Assembly (NCBI RefSeq): GCF_003711225.1
Contig: NZ_CP031030.1
Span: 62,001 to 126,000, forward strand
Source of the DNA: Runella sp. SP2
GTDB taxonomy: Bacteria; Bacteroidota; Bacteroidia; Cytophagales; Spirosomataceae
Direction: 5' to 3'
Length of the DNA: 64,000 nt
The position numbers and the translations under genes are program-made. How positions within the stretch are numbered: position 1 is the first letter of the stretch; each line of letters starts with the position of its first letter. Of the stretch, positions 43,748 through 51,964 are shown in pieces. The notes below the pieces were generated by a model. The model ran no database searches, was not told where the DNA came from, and worked only from the letters and a program-made list of their open reading frames with translations.

Positions 43748-45112
43748 ATGATTGTTTCCATAAATAAAACAAAAACAACGGCCTTCAGGCGCTTGGCTGA
43801 GATAGTTTTTGGAGCCTCTGCTCCTGTACTTTTTAGCCTTATTTCTCTTTCATCAAATGCTCAAAATCCCGCCCCTGCCAAGCCCCAAGCCAAACCGATG
43901 GCGCTAGTGGGTGGCACGGTTCACGTCGGCAATGGGACGGTGATTGAAAAAGGCGTCGTGGTGTTTGACAAAGGTGTATTGACCGCCGTAGGCGATGCAA
44001 GTACGACGTTTGACAAAGCGAAAACCGAAGTAGTGGACGTGACGGGTAAACACCTCTACCCAGGTCTTATTGCGATGGGTGCCACCACAGGTTTGGTTGA
44101 AATTACGTCGGTACGTGCTACGGCCGATAACCAAGAAATTGGTACTTTGAACCCCAACGTTCGGGCGTTGATTGCCTACAATACCGATTCAGAAGTGATT
44201 CCTACGCTTCGTAACAACGGCCTATTGCTTACCCAAGCCACTCCCCAAGGAGGAACTATTTCGGGTTCGTCGTCGGTGATGGAGTTGGATGGTTGGAACT
44301 GGGAAGATGCTGTACTCAAAAAAGATGATGGGCTTTGGCTAACGTGGCCTGCGTTTTTTGCCCGTGAGTTTAACTTCGATGATTTTTCGGTAAATCTGCA
44401 ACGCAATACGCGTCGCCAAGAAGTGATTAACTCGTTGGCACAGCTATTTTCCGATGCACGTGCCTACAGTGAAATCAAAAACCCAGCCACTACCAACCTC
44501 AAATTGGAGGCATTACGTGGTCTTTTTGATGGGCGTCAAAACCTCTACATCCGCGCCGACAACAGCAAAGACATTGTAGAGTCGGTGAAGTTTGCCAAAC
44601 AGCAAGGCGTAAAGAAAATCATCATCGTCGGGGCTGAAGATGCCTTACGCGTAGCGGAGTTTTTGAAAGAAAATAACGTGGCCGTTGTTTTAGGCGAAAC
44701 GCACCGTTTGCCTGCGCGCCAAGACGAACCCGTGTACCAGCCGTACCGTTTGCCAGCGCTGCTTCAAAAGGCAGGCGTAACAGTAGCTCTGAGCTACGGC
44801 GAAGCTTATTGGCGGACGCGTAACCTTCCTTTTACGGCAGGTACGGCGGCAGGTTTTGGCGGAATTTCGTCGGAAGAAGCCTTAAAAATGATTACGTCAA
44901 CGCCTGCCAAATTGTTGGGAATTGACAACGTTGTTGGTACCATCGAAAAAGGAAAATTAGCAACGTTGGTGGTGTGTAAGGGAGATATTTTAGATATGCG
45001 TTCCAACGGCATTGACCATGCCTTCATTCGTGGCCGCAAAATCGACCTCGACGACCGCCACAAGCGTCAATACCGCAAGTACACCGATAAGTACGAGATT
45101 GGAACAAAATAA
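43748..45112 (+). CDS. Amidohydrolase-like protein lacking the HxH metal motif, secreted
   Basis: This 454-aa protein has a signal peptide (PVLFSLISLSSNAQ) and the composite beta sandwich of amidohydrolases (GGTVHVGNGTVIEKGVVVFDKGVLTAVG), but where catalytic members read PGxxDxHxH it reads LYPGLIAMGATTGLVEI. The C-terminal part is normal (GISSEEALKMITSTPAKLLGIDNVVGTIEKGKLATLVV). It follows the tandem amidohydrolase, whose first unit also lacks HxH, so the two may form one complex in which only one unit is catalytic. That is inference. The stop is followed 5 nt later by a heptamer inverted repeat. Confidence 0.85.
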   Translation: MIVSINKTKTTAFRRLAEIVFGASAPVLFSLISLSSNAQNPAPAKPQAKPMALVGGTVHVGNGTVIEKGVVVFDKGVLTAVGDASTTFDKAKTEVVDVTGKHLYPGLIAMGATTGLVEITSVRATADNQEIGTLNPNVRALIAYNTDSEVIPTLRNNGLLLTQATPQGGTISGSSSVMELDGWNWEDAVLKKDDGLWLTWPAFFAREFNFDDFSVNLQRNTRRQEVINSLAQLFSDARAYSEIKNPATTNLKLEALRGLFDGRQNLYIRADNSKDIVESVKFAKQQGVKKIIIVGAEDALRVAEFLKENNVAVVLGETHRLPARQDEPVYQPYRLPALLQKAGVTVALSYGEAYWRTRNLPFTAGTAAGFGGISSEEALKMITSTPAKLLGIDNVVGTIEKGKLATLVVCKGDILDMRSNGIDHAFIRGRKIDLDDRHKRQYRKYTDKYEIGTK

Positions 45113-45117
45113 AAAGT

Positions 45118-45178
45118 GTCGAATGGAGAATGCAGAGTGTCGAGTTGTTAGTATTCGACATTCTGCACTCGACATTCA
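45118..45178. repeat. Heptamer-built inverted repeat between convergent genes
   Basis: From 45118 four 7-nt units follow each other: GTCGAAT, GGAGAAT, GCAGAGT, GTCGAGT. The reverse strand of the right arm reads GTCGAGT, GCAGAAT, GTCGAAT. The arms 45120-45143 and 45155-45178 pair at 19 of 24 positions counting only Watson-Crick, over an 11-nt loop. It fills the gap between two convergent stops. The heptamer period and inverted layout recall the ends of the element at 1089-1526, with different words. It may be a bidirectional terminator or an empty scar. Confidence 0.7.
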
Positions 45179-45188
45179 CTTCAACATT

Positions 45189-46619
45189 CTAATAAGTGAC
45201 CCACGTGTCTTTGCCACCTCCTCCTTGCGAAGAGTTAACGACGAGGGAGCCTTTGCGTAGCGCAACGCGTGTTAGTCCACCTGGGATAACGTTGATACCA
45301 TCGCCGTACAAAATGTAAGGACGTAAGTCAACGTGGCGACCTTCGGCGTGGTCGTCCAAGAAACAAGGCACGCGAGAAAGTGAAATCACGGGTTGAGCAA
45401 TGTAGTTACGCGGATTTTCTTTGATTTTTTGGCGGAAAATCTCGTGTTCTTCTTTGGTTGCTTTCGGACCAATCAACATCCCGTAGCCACCCGCTTCGTT
45501 GGCTTCTTTAATAACAAGATTTTCTACGTTTTCGAGCACATATTTCAGGTCATCGTCTTCGCGACAGATGTACGTCCGCACGTTAGGAATAATCGCTTCT
45601 TGGTCTAAATAATACTTAATGATGCGCGGCACGTAGGCATAAATTACCTTGTCGTCGGCTACGCCCGTTCCTGGGGCATTGGCTAAAGCAACTCTCCCTT
45701 TTTTATAGACATCAAAAATGCCAGGAATGCCTAGCAACGAGTGCGGGTTAAACACCTGCGGGTCGAGGAAGGTATCGTCGAGGCGACGGTAAATCACATC
45801 CACGATTTCAAAACCGCGCGTTGTGCGCATTTTAACGTACCCACCCGAAACCACCAAATCGCGGGCGTCAACGAGTTCAACCCCCATTTGTTGGGCCAAA
45901 TACGAATGCTCAAAATAGGCAGAGTTATAAATCCCAGGAGTCAATACCACAATGTTCGGGTCGGGACGGTCGGCAATAAATTTCAGCATCTCAAACAAAC
46001 GCGCAGGGTAGTCAGATACAGGGCGTACACCAGTGCGTGCTAGTACTTCGGGGAAAATCTGTTTAGAAAGCTCTCGGTTTTCGAGCATGTACGAAACCCC
46101 CGACGGGCAGCGAAGGTTATCTTCAAGTACCATAAACTGACCATCATCGCCACGGATAAGGTCGGTTCCTGTGATGTGGCACCAAATGCCTTTGGGTGGT
46201 TTTAAGCCTTTGCAGGCTTCCAAATAACACTTAGACGTCTCGATTAAATCGCGGGGAATAACGCCATCTTTTAAAATCTTTTGATCGTTGTAAATGTCGT
46301 CAATGAAAAGATTGAGCGCCGTAATGCGTTGGATAAGTCCCTTCTCCATGCGGTTCCATTCGTCGCCCGTTACTACCCTTGGAATAATGTCCAAAGGCAT
46401 AATTCGCTCAGTTCCTTCACCTTCCGAATACACGTTAAAAGTAATTCCCATCGACATCAGCGCGCGCTCCGCAGTGTGCTGACGGTTAGCGAGTTCTGTA
46501 TTGTTGAGCTGCTCTACACGTTGCTTAAATGCTTCGTACCCAGGGCGTACTTTGCCATCAGGGGTAAACATCTCATCATAGAACTTTTCGGTATCATAGT
46601 TTTTGAATGAAAATTGCAT
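45189..46619 (-). CDS. Circularly permuted type 2 ATP-grasp protein
   Basis: This 476-aa protein belongs to the circularly permuted ATP-grasp group (DUF404/DUF407): it begins with FYDEMFTPDGKVRPGYEAFKQRVEQLN and contains FIDDIYNDQKILKDGVIPRDLI, DLIRGDDGQFMVLEDNLRCPSGVSYMLENR and the ATP-binding NLVIKEANEAGGYGMLIGP. Members are thought to form amide bonds. It is usually followed by an alpha-E (DUF403) gene and a transglutaminase-like gene; neither is near here, because the next gene downstream is convergent. The substrate is unknown. The length is typical. Confidence 0.92.
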   Translation of the reverse strand: MQFSFKNYDTEKFYDEMFTPDGKVRPGYEAFKQRVEQLNNTELANRQHTAERALMSMGITFNVYSEGEGTERIMPLDIIPRVVTGDEWNRMEKGLIQRITALNLFIDDIYNDQKILKDGVIPRDLIETSKCYLEACKGLKPPKGIWCHITGTDLIRGDDGQFMVLEDNLRCPSGVSYMLENRELSKQIFPEVLARTGVRPVSDYPARLFEMLKFIADRPDPNIVVLTPGIYNSAYFEHSYLAQQMGVELVDARDLVVSGGYVKMRTTRGFEIVDVIYRRLDDTFLDPQVFNPHSLLGIPGIFDVYKKGRVALANAPGTGVADDKVIYAYVPRIIKYYLDQEAIIPNVRTYICREDDDLKYVLENVENLVIKEANEAGGYGMLIGPKATKEEHEIFRQKIKENPRNYIAQPVISLSRVPCFLDDHAEGRHVDLRPYILYGDGINVIPGGLTRVALRKGSLVVNSSQGGGGKDTWVTY

Positions 46620-46859
46620 AATGGTGAAAAATCGTTGGTGAGTTATTTGTTTTGCCGAACAAGATATGGATAAAGTAGAGATTTTACCAAATTTTCTGTG
46701 GTAATTTGTTCTTTTGGTTAGTATAAATGGACAAGTTTCGGAAATTATTGGATTATGCCGTACTTTGTATAGTATTTTGCCGTTAAATTTTTACTTTGAA
46801 TGAGTACATTGTTACCTTAGAGGTCTTACTTTTACAACACCTACTTTACTGCTGTTAAA

Positions 46860-48401
46860 ATGTCGAATCGCTTTTGGATGATTGTTGCTGGATTGCTTGC
46901 TTGTGTTCAGGGGCGAGCACAACATTGGCTTGGAGTTTCATCGAGTAATTATGCAGGAACCAATGCCCTTTTTCTCAATCCAGCGCACGCCGCCGATTCG
47001 CGACATAAGTTGTACATCAACTTGGTGGGGAACGATATTTTCTTAACGAATAATTACATTCGTTGGGTGGCACCTTACTCGCTTTTTGGCATTATGACCA
47101 ATACAGTTCCCAAAAAATACCGAAGTGAACGTGGGGCAATTATTTGGAGAGAAGAATATTACCAAGAACGCCTCAACGGCGAGCGTAAACATTTGCACGC
47201 AGGAGGTGATTTGCGCGGGCCTTCTCTGCTTTATTCTTTTAATAATAATCGTTTTGCGATTGGCCTCACTAGCCGTGGGAGATATGCCATGAGCCTAACA
47301 GATGTCACGGAAGAAACCGCGCGAGTTATCCGATTTGGAACAGATAATAAAGACCTTCAAAGTAAAGATTTTCGCAACCAACAGGCCAAATTAAATACCA
47401 ACGGGTTTCTCGAAATGGGCATGACGCTGGGGGCGGTAGTGGCTGATTATGATGAACACTTTTTGAAAGTGGGTGCAACCGTAAAACGGTTGGTGGGGGT
47501 TTATAACGTTCATGCCGATGTACGAAATACAGACCATCGAATTGCGGTGGAGAGCTTAAATCGTGAAAGGGAGTTTATTATCGTTCAAAACCTCGATGCA
47601 ACCTATGGCTACACCACGGGGGCGGCTTTTGATAACATTGGTCTTAGTCCTAAATTTCTGTTTGGGAATGCTTCGGCGGGCGGTAGTTGGGGGGCTGATT
47701 TGGGGGTGGTGTACGAATATCGCCCTGAGTTTAATGAATATATGCGAAAAGTCCCCAAGCGAGGCAAAGAACCTGATCCAAACAAAAACAAATACAAGTT
47801 TAGGGTTTCGGCAGCGATTACGGATATTGGGCGGCTTAATTACAAAAACCTGAATTATACAAGAGAAATAGACGTCCAAAAAGTAAGGGATGAATTTTCG
47901 TACACGGAATTTAACATGGCCAATACAACACCTTTGGCGGTGGCGGCAGTCAATCGTTCTTTGTCGGTCAATCCTGACGATGCGCCTCGTGCTTTTAAAG
48001 TGGGGCTTCCGCTGGCAGCCAATGTCAGTTTTGACTATCACCACTCTGGCCCTTGGTACGTGAACGCCATTTGGGTACAAGGGTTGAGGGGAAAAAATTA
48101 CATGAACATCAAGCCCCAATCGGTTTTAGCCGTAACCCCAAGGTACGAAACGCGTTGGATTGAAGTCTCTGCCCCCGTAAGTTTGTATGATAACTACCGC
48201 GCCCTTGCGGTTGGCTTAGCCGCGCGGGTAGGGCCTATTGTCGTTGGTACAGACCATTTTACGGGGATTTTTGGCATTGGAAAGCCACAGGGAGCCGATT
48301 TGTATTTTGGACTCTATGCGCCTATCTTTCATCGAAAGCCCAAAGAAGCCATCAAATGTTGGTTTCCGCCCTACGAGAAACTTTTAAAGCGCAAACGTTA
48401 A
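46860..48401 (+). CDS. DUF5723 family outer-membrane protein
   Basis: This 513-aa protein has a signal peptide (MIVAGLLACVQGRAQ) and the DUF5723 signature near the start: SSNYAGTNALFLNPAHAADSRHKLYINL. The rest is strand-rich and barrel-like (FNNNRFAIGLTSRGRYAMSL, GLSPKFLFGNASAGGSWGADLGVVYEYRP). Relatives resemble PorV/FadL-like barrels of Bacteroidota and their function is not settled. The crotonase gene begins 9 bp after its stop, so they are probably co-transcribed. The 240-bp gap upstream shows no clear promoter word. Confidence 0.88.
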   Translation: MSNRFWMIVAGLLACVQGRAQHWLGVSSSNYAGTNALFLNPAHAADSRHKLYINLVGNDIFLTNNYIRWVAPYSLFGIMTNTVPKKYRSERGAIIWREEYYQERLNGERKHLHAGGDLRGPSLLYSFNNNRFAIGLTSRGRYAMSLTDVTEETARVIRFGTDNKDLQSKDFRNQQAKLNTNGFLEMGMTLGAVVADYDEHFLKVGATVKRLVGVYNVHADVRNTDHRIAVESLNREREFIIVQNLDATYGYTTGAAFDNIGLSPKFLFGNASAGGSWGADLGVVYEYRPEFNEYMRKVPKRGKEPDPNKNKYKFRVSAAITDIGRLNYKNLNYTREIDVQKVRDEFSYTEFNMANTTPLAVAAVNRSLSVNPDDAPRAFKVGLPLAANVSFDYHHSGPWYVNAIWVQGLRGKNYMNIKPQSVLAVTPRYETRWIEVSAPVSLYDNYRALAVGLAARVGPIVVGTDHFTGIFGIGKPQGADLYFGLYAPIFHRKPKEAIKCWFPPYEKLLKRKR

Positions 48402-48410
48402 TCTAATAAC

Positions 48411-49166
48411 ATGGAAGCCTACGTTACTGTTGAATATTCCGCTGAAGGAATTGCCACCATTACGTTTTTTCATCCTGCTCAAAACTCAATGCCAAGTGTG
48501 CTTCTACAACGTTTGGCTGCGACCATTTCGGAGGTGAGTGAAGACGAGCGAACGAAAGTAATTGTACTAAAGAGCGGAGGAGAACGTACCTTTTGTGCGG
48601 GAGCAAGTTTTGAAGAATTGGCCTCCATCGAAACCGAAGAACAAGGATTGGCTTTCTTTTCGGGTTTTGCCAATGTCATTAATGCTTGTCGGCAAAGCTC
48701 AGCCATTGTACTTGGGCGCGTGCAAGGCAAAGCCGTGGGCGGAGGCGTAGGACTTGCCGCTGCCACCGACTATTGTTTGGCAACCCAATACGCCGCTGTA
48801 CGTTTGAGCGAATTGTTGATTGGCATTGGCCCGTTTGTCGTAGGGCCAGCCATCGAACGAAAAATCGGAGTAGCCGCTTTTTCACAAATGACCCTCAACG
48901 CCCCTACCTTTTACTCCGCAACTTGGGCCAAAGAAAAGGGATTGTATGCTGAGGTGTATGAGTCTATCGAAGCGTTGGACGCCGCCGTGGCTACTTTAGC
49001 CCGTCAGCTGGCAAGTTATAATCCCGAAGCGCTTCGACAGCTTAAAAAAGTGTTTTGGGAAGGAACTGAGCACTGGAGCACGTTGCTTTACGAACGCGCA
49101 GCCATGAGTGGGCGACTTGTGTTGTCGGAACAAACGCGCGCAGCCATTGCCAAGTTTAAGGCTTAA
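48411..49166 (+). CDS. Crotonase-family (enoyl-CoA hydratase/isomerase-like) protein
   Basis: This 251-aa CoA-binding enzyme shows the crotonase oxyanion-hole blocks GGERTFCAGASFEEL and GRVQGKAVGGGVGLAAATDYCLA. The first catalytic Glu of hydratases is present (LSELLIGIGPFVVGP), but the position of the second (as in KSLAMEMVLTG of mitochondrial enoyl-CoA hydratase) reads AAFSQMTLNA, with Gln. The usual PGxGGTQRL loop is also replaced. The reaction may therefore be an isomerisation or a hydration of another substrate. It is coupled to the DUF5723 gene (9 bp) and its stop overlaps that of rarA by 4 nt. Confidence 0.87.
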   Translation: MEAYVTVEYSAEGIATITFFHPAQNSMPSVLLQRLAATISEVSEDERTKVIVLKSGGERTFCAGASFEELASIETEEQGLAFFSGFANVINACRQSSAIVLGRVQGKAVGGGVGLAAATDYCLATQYAAVRLSELLIGIGPFVVGPAIERKIGVAAFSQMTLNAPTFYSATWAKEKGLYAEVYESIEALDAAVATLARQLASYNPEALRQLKKVFWEGTEHWSTLLYERAAMSGRLVLSEQTRAAIAKFKA

Positions 49167-50425
49167 TAACCGTACCAATCCCCCCACCATTTTTGCAGGC
49201 TTTTTCGGATTTCGTTTTCGCGGGCATTTTGGCCAGGTTCGTAGAGCTTTGTTCCCTTCAATTCATCAGGTAAAAAGTCCAGAGGCGTAAAATTGCCTTC
49301 GTAATTGTGCGCGTACTTGTAGTTTTTGCCGTAGCCAATTTCTTTCATCAACTTAGTGGGTGCATTGCGCAGGTGCAACGGGACGGGCAAATGCGCCGTT
49401 TTTTCGGCCAATTCTAAGGCTTCGTTAATGGCCACATAACTAGCGTTACTTTTGGGAGAAGTCGCCAAATACACCACCACTTGAGACAAAATAATGCGTG
49501 ATTCGGGGAAACCAATCGCTTTTACGGCATCTACGCAGGCGTTGGCCATAATCATAGCGGTGGGATTGGCGTTTCCAATGTCTTCCGAAGCCAAAATCAA
49601 CATCCGTCGGGCAATAAACACAGGGTCTTCGCCCGCGTGAATCATGCGAGCCATCCAGTACAGCGCTGCGTTGGGGTCGCTGCCGCGCATTGATTTTATA
49701 AAAGCTGAAATGATGTCGTAGTGCTGTTCTCCTGATTTGTCGTATCGTGCCAAATTTTGCTGCGCCACTTCCGTTACGGTATCGTCGTTAATCACGATGG
49801 GGTTTTCGTGAAAATGGGCATTGACCACCAACTCCAACAAATTAAGCAGCTTACGGCCGTCTCCGCCCGACAAACGAAGTAGGGCGTCGTAGGAATCAAA
49901 TTGAATGGTTTTTGTTTTTAAAATTTCGTCTTTTTCGGCAGCTTGGTGCAGCATTTTGATGAGTTCATCTTGCCCCAGCCCTTCTAAAATATAGACCTGA
50001 CAACGCGATAACAACGCAGAGTTGATTTCAAACGACGGGTTTTCGGTGGTAGCACCAATGAGCGTAATTTGGCCTTTTTCTACCGCCCCTAGTAAAGCGT
50101 CTTGCTGACTCTTGTTGTAGCGGTGAATTTCGTCAATAAACACAATAGGAGGAAACAATCCCGACGGCCTTGCCAACACTTCGCGCAGCTCTTTTACGCC
50201 CGAACTAATCGCACTAAGCGAATGAAAAACCCGCTTGGTGGTTTCGGCAATAAGGAGCGCCAAAGTTGTTTTACCGACCCCTGGAGGCCCCCACAAAATC
50301 ATGGACGGAATCAGGTTGTTTTCAAGGGCTCGTTTTAAGGCACCGTTTCGACCTAATAGTCGAGGTTGACCAATGAAATCCTCAAGGGTGCGCGGGCGCA
50401 TACGTTCGGGTAGGGGTGCTGGCAT
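49163..50425 (-). CDS. rarA: Replication-associated recombination protein A (AAA+ ATPase)
   Basis: This 420-aa protein of the RarA/MgsA/WRNIP1 family acts at stalled replication forks. The Walker A motif GPPGVGKT is at residues 46-53 and Walker B IVFIDEIHR ends near 102. The N-terminal LPERMRPRTLEDFIGQ, sensor 1 IGATTENPSFEIN and the C-terminal blocks KSMRGSDPNAALYWMARMI and YKYAHNYEGNF complete the family pattern. The length is typical. It is convergent with the crotonase gene and has a TAnnTTTG word 21 bp upstream. Confidence 0.96.
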   Translation of the reverse strand: MPAPLPERMRPRTLEDFIGQPRLLGRNGALKRALENNLIPSMILWGPPGVGKTTLALLIAETTKRVFHSLSAISSGVKELREVLARPSGLFPPIVFIDEIHRYNKSQQDALLGAVEKGQITLIGATTENPSFEINSALLSRCQVYILEGLGQDELIKMLHQAAEKDEILKTKTIQFDSYDALLRLSGGDGRKLLNLLELVVNAHFHENPIVINDDTVTEVAQQNLARYDKSGEQHYDIISAFIKSMRGSDPNAALYWMARMIHAGEDPVFIARRMLILASEDIGNANPTAMIMANACVDAVKAIGFPESRIILSQVVVYLATSPKSNASYVAINEALELAEKTAHLPVPLHLRNAPTKLMKEIGYGKNYKYAHNYEGNFTPLDFLPDELKGTKLYEPGQNARENEIRKSLQKWWGDWYGY

Positions 50426-50445
50426 GACTGTTGTTATTAGTGGGA

Positions 50446-50453
50446 CAAAAATA
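50446..50453 (-). promoter_or_regulatory. -7 element of rarA
   Basis: CAAAAATA on the plus strand reads TATTTTTG on the minus strand, an exact TAnnTTTG word 21 bp before the rarA start. No -33 word was evident. Confidence 0.4.
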
Positions 50454-50630
50454 CAAACCTTTGTGCCTTTTCGCGCACTTTTCCTGCATGACTGTTCTCA
50501 AATCGGCTTGCGAGACTTATCTTTGGAACTATAACATTCTACATTTTCTTAAAGGAAGCCCAAGAGATTTTAGATAGGCAGCAGGAGCACTGTTTTTTAG
50601 TCGCTTGATAATTTTTTTGGAAATATACCT

Positions 50631-50656
50631 TGTAATGTGTAATGTTACGTAATACA
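50631..50656 (+). promoter_or_regulatory. Palindromic candidate operator of the higBA operon
   Basis: TTACGTAA (50645-50652) is a perfect palindrome flanked by TTGTA (50630-50634) and TACAA (50652-50656). It lies 13 bp before the higB start, where HigA-type antitoxins usually bind to repress their operon. Binding is inference. Confidence 0.45.
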
Positions 50657-50664
50657 ATGTTGTT

Positions 50665-50943
50665 ATGATACAGTCCATTCGGCACAAAGGCTTGTTACAA
50701 TACTATACCGAAGGCAATGGTTCAAAGCTACCCGCCCAATATTTGCGAAAGATTAACCGTATATTAGACCAGTTAGACGCGGTTTCATCGGTTGATGATA
50801 TTCAGGCAATGGGTTTAGGTATTCACAAACTTACAGGCGATTTGGCAGATTTTTGGTCTATCAAAGTTACCCCCAACTATCGGATTATCTTTCGATTTGA
50901 AGGGGGCGATATTCACGACATAGATTTTTTAGATTATCACTAA
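50665..50943 (+). CDS. higB: HigB-type toxin (RelE/ParE superfamily)
   Basis: This 92-aa protein is a ribosome-dependent mRNA interferase type of the RelE superfamily. The family pattern is MIQSIRHKGLLQYYTEGN at the start, the helix LRKINRILDQLDAVSSVDDI, then LTGDLADFWSIKVTPNYRIIFRFEGGDIHDIDFLDYH, the last matching HigB proteins. The toxin gene precedes the antitoxin gene, as is usual for higBA. It is not next to other mobile genes. A palindrome upstream may be the operator. Confidence 0.92.
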   Translation: MIQSIRHKGLLQYYTEGNGSKLPAQYLRKINRILDQLDAVSSVDDIQAMGLGIHKLTGDLADFWSIKVTPNYRIIFRFEGGDIHDIDFLDYH

Positions 50944-50955
50944 AAGGAGGCTATC

Positions 50956-51270
50956 ATGTTAAAGCGCAACTTACCGCCAGTTCACCCAGGGGAAATATTA
51001 CGGGAAGATTACATTAACGAACATAATTTGACCATTACGGAAGTAGCGGAAGGTTTGGGCATTGCCCGTGCTAATTTATCGGCCATCGTCAACGGACGAG
51101 CAGGGATAAGCCCCGAAATGGCCGTAAAGTTGGCCGAGGCGTTTGGCAATACCCCACAATTTTGGGGAAATTTGCAGAAAAACTACGAACTTTGGCACGC
51201 CGAACGCACGGTAAACCGCTCAAAAATTCGTCATTTTTGGGAAGAATGGAAGAGCGTACAGCCGACCTAA
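50956..51270 (+). CDS. higA: HigA-type antitoxin (XRE helix-turn-helix)
   Basis: This 104-aa protein starts MLKRNLPPVHPGEILREDYINEH, the HigA signature, followed by the helix-turn-helix LTITEVAEGLGIARANLSAIVNGRAGISPEMAVKLAEAFG. It neutralises HigB and represses the operon. Its ATG is preceded by a strong Shine-Dalgarno sequence, AAAGGAGG at 50943-50950, overlapping the higB stop by one base; such sites are rare in this genome and may hint at acquisition from another phylum. The spacing of 12 bp after higB indicates coupled expression. Confidence 0.94.
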   Translation: MLKRNLPPVHPGEILREDYINEHNLTITEVAEGLGIARANLSAIVNGRAGISPEMAVKLAEAFGNTPQFWGNLQKNYELWHAERTVNRSKIRHFWEEWKSVQPT

Positions 51271-51377
51271 ATAATCCTTTTCCATCTTAGAGCGAGCATT
51301 GAAAACTACCAAGAAATGGAACTTGAAGCACTATTTAGGTAATAAATTACAGGCATTTTAATACCCATGATCATTTT

Positions 51378-51896
51378 ATGGCGCTCTATCGCATTGCTAC
51401 TTCCAACGATATTGAAACCATTGCTCACCTTCACGCGGCGAGCTGGAAGACAACGTACCGAGGTATGTTGTCGGACGACTACCTCGACAATCATGTAACA
51501 GCCGACCGAATTAAGGTCTGGACCGAACGAATTGAACAACCCGCCGAAAACCAACGCATTATTTTATGTGTGGATGACCAAGAGAGAGCTATGGGGTTTG
51601 TTTGTGCTTATGGTAGCTCAACCGACCCTTTCGGTACATTTATTGATAACCTACACGCGGCGCCTGAGTTGAAAGGAAGAGGGGTTGGAAGGAAGTTGAT
51701 GCGGAAAGTCTATGAGTGGAGCCTCGAGGTTTATCATCAGCCGAAGTTGTATCTTAAAGTGTTGGAAGACAATCTTCCTGCACGAGGTTTTTACGAGAAA
51801 GTAGGAGGAACTAATCAGGCGACCCTCACTGAGATAATGCCAGGGGGAAGCACCGTAAAGGCTTGTCGATTTGTGTGGGATACTTTTGAATTTTAA
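51378..51896 (+). CDS. GNAT-family N-acetyltransferase
   Basis: This 172-aa protein has the GNAT fold: N-terminal MALYRIATSNDIETIAHLHAASW, a beta core with GFVCAYGSS, and the acetyl-CoA loop LKGRGVGRKLMRKV (the R/QxxGxG/A signature) near residue 100. The C-terminal VLEDNLPARGFYEKVGG is the usual last helix-strand. The acceptor is unknown. It stands alone between higA and a convergent sigma gene. Confidence 0.9.
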   Translation: MALYRIATSNDIETIAHLHAASWKTTYRGMLSDDYLDNHVTADRIKVWTERIEQPAENQRIILCVDDQERAMGFVCAYGSSTDPFGTFIDNLHAAPELKGRGVGRKLMRKVYEWSLEVYHQPKLYLKVLEDNLPARGFYEKVGGTNQATLTEIMPGGSTVKACRFVWDTFEF

Positions 51897-51904
51897 CAAA
51901 TAAA

Positions 51905-51930
51905 AAAAAGCCCGCAACTCAGTTGCGGGC
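51905..51930 (-). terminator. Terminator of the second sigma gene
   Basis: GCCCGCAACT and AGTTGCGGGC form a stem around a single C. On the minus strand the stem is followed by a run of T (the A-run 51902-51909), so it terminates the sigma gene; it may also slow transcription from the GNAT gene. Confidence 0.75.
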
Positions 51931-51964
51931 GTAAGATTAAGGTGTCGGAATAATAATATATTCG

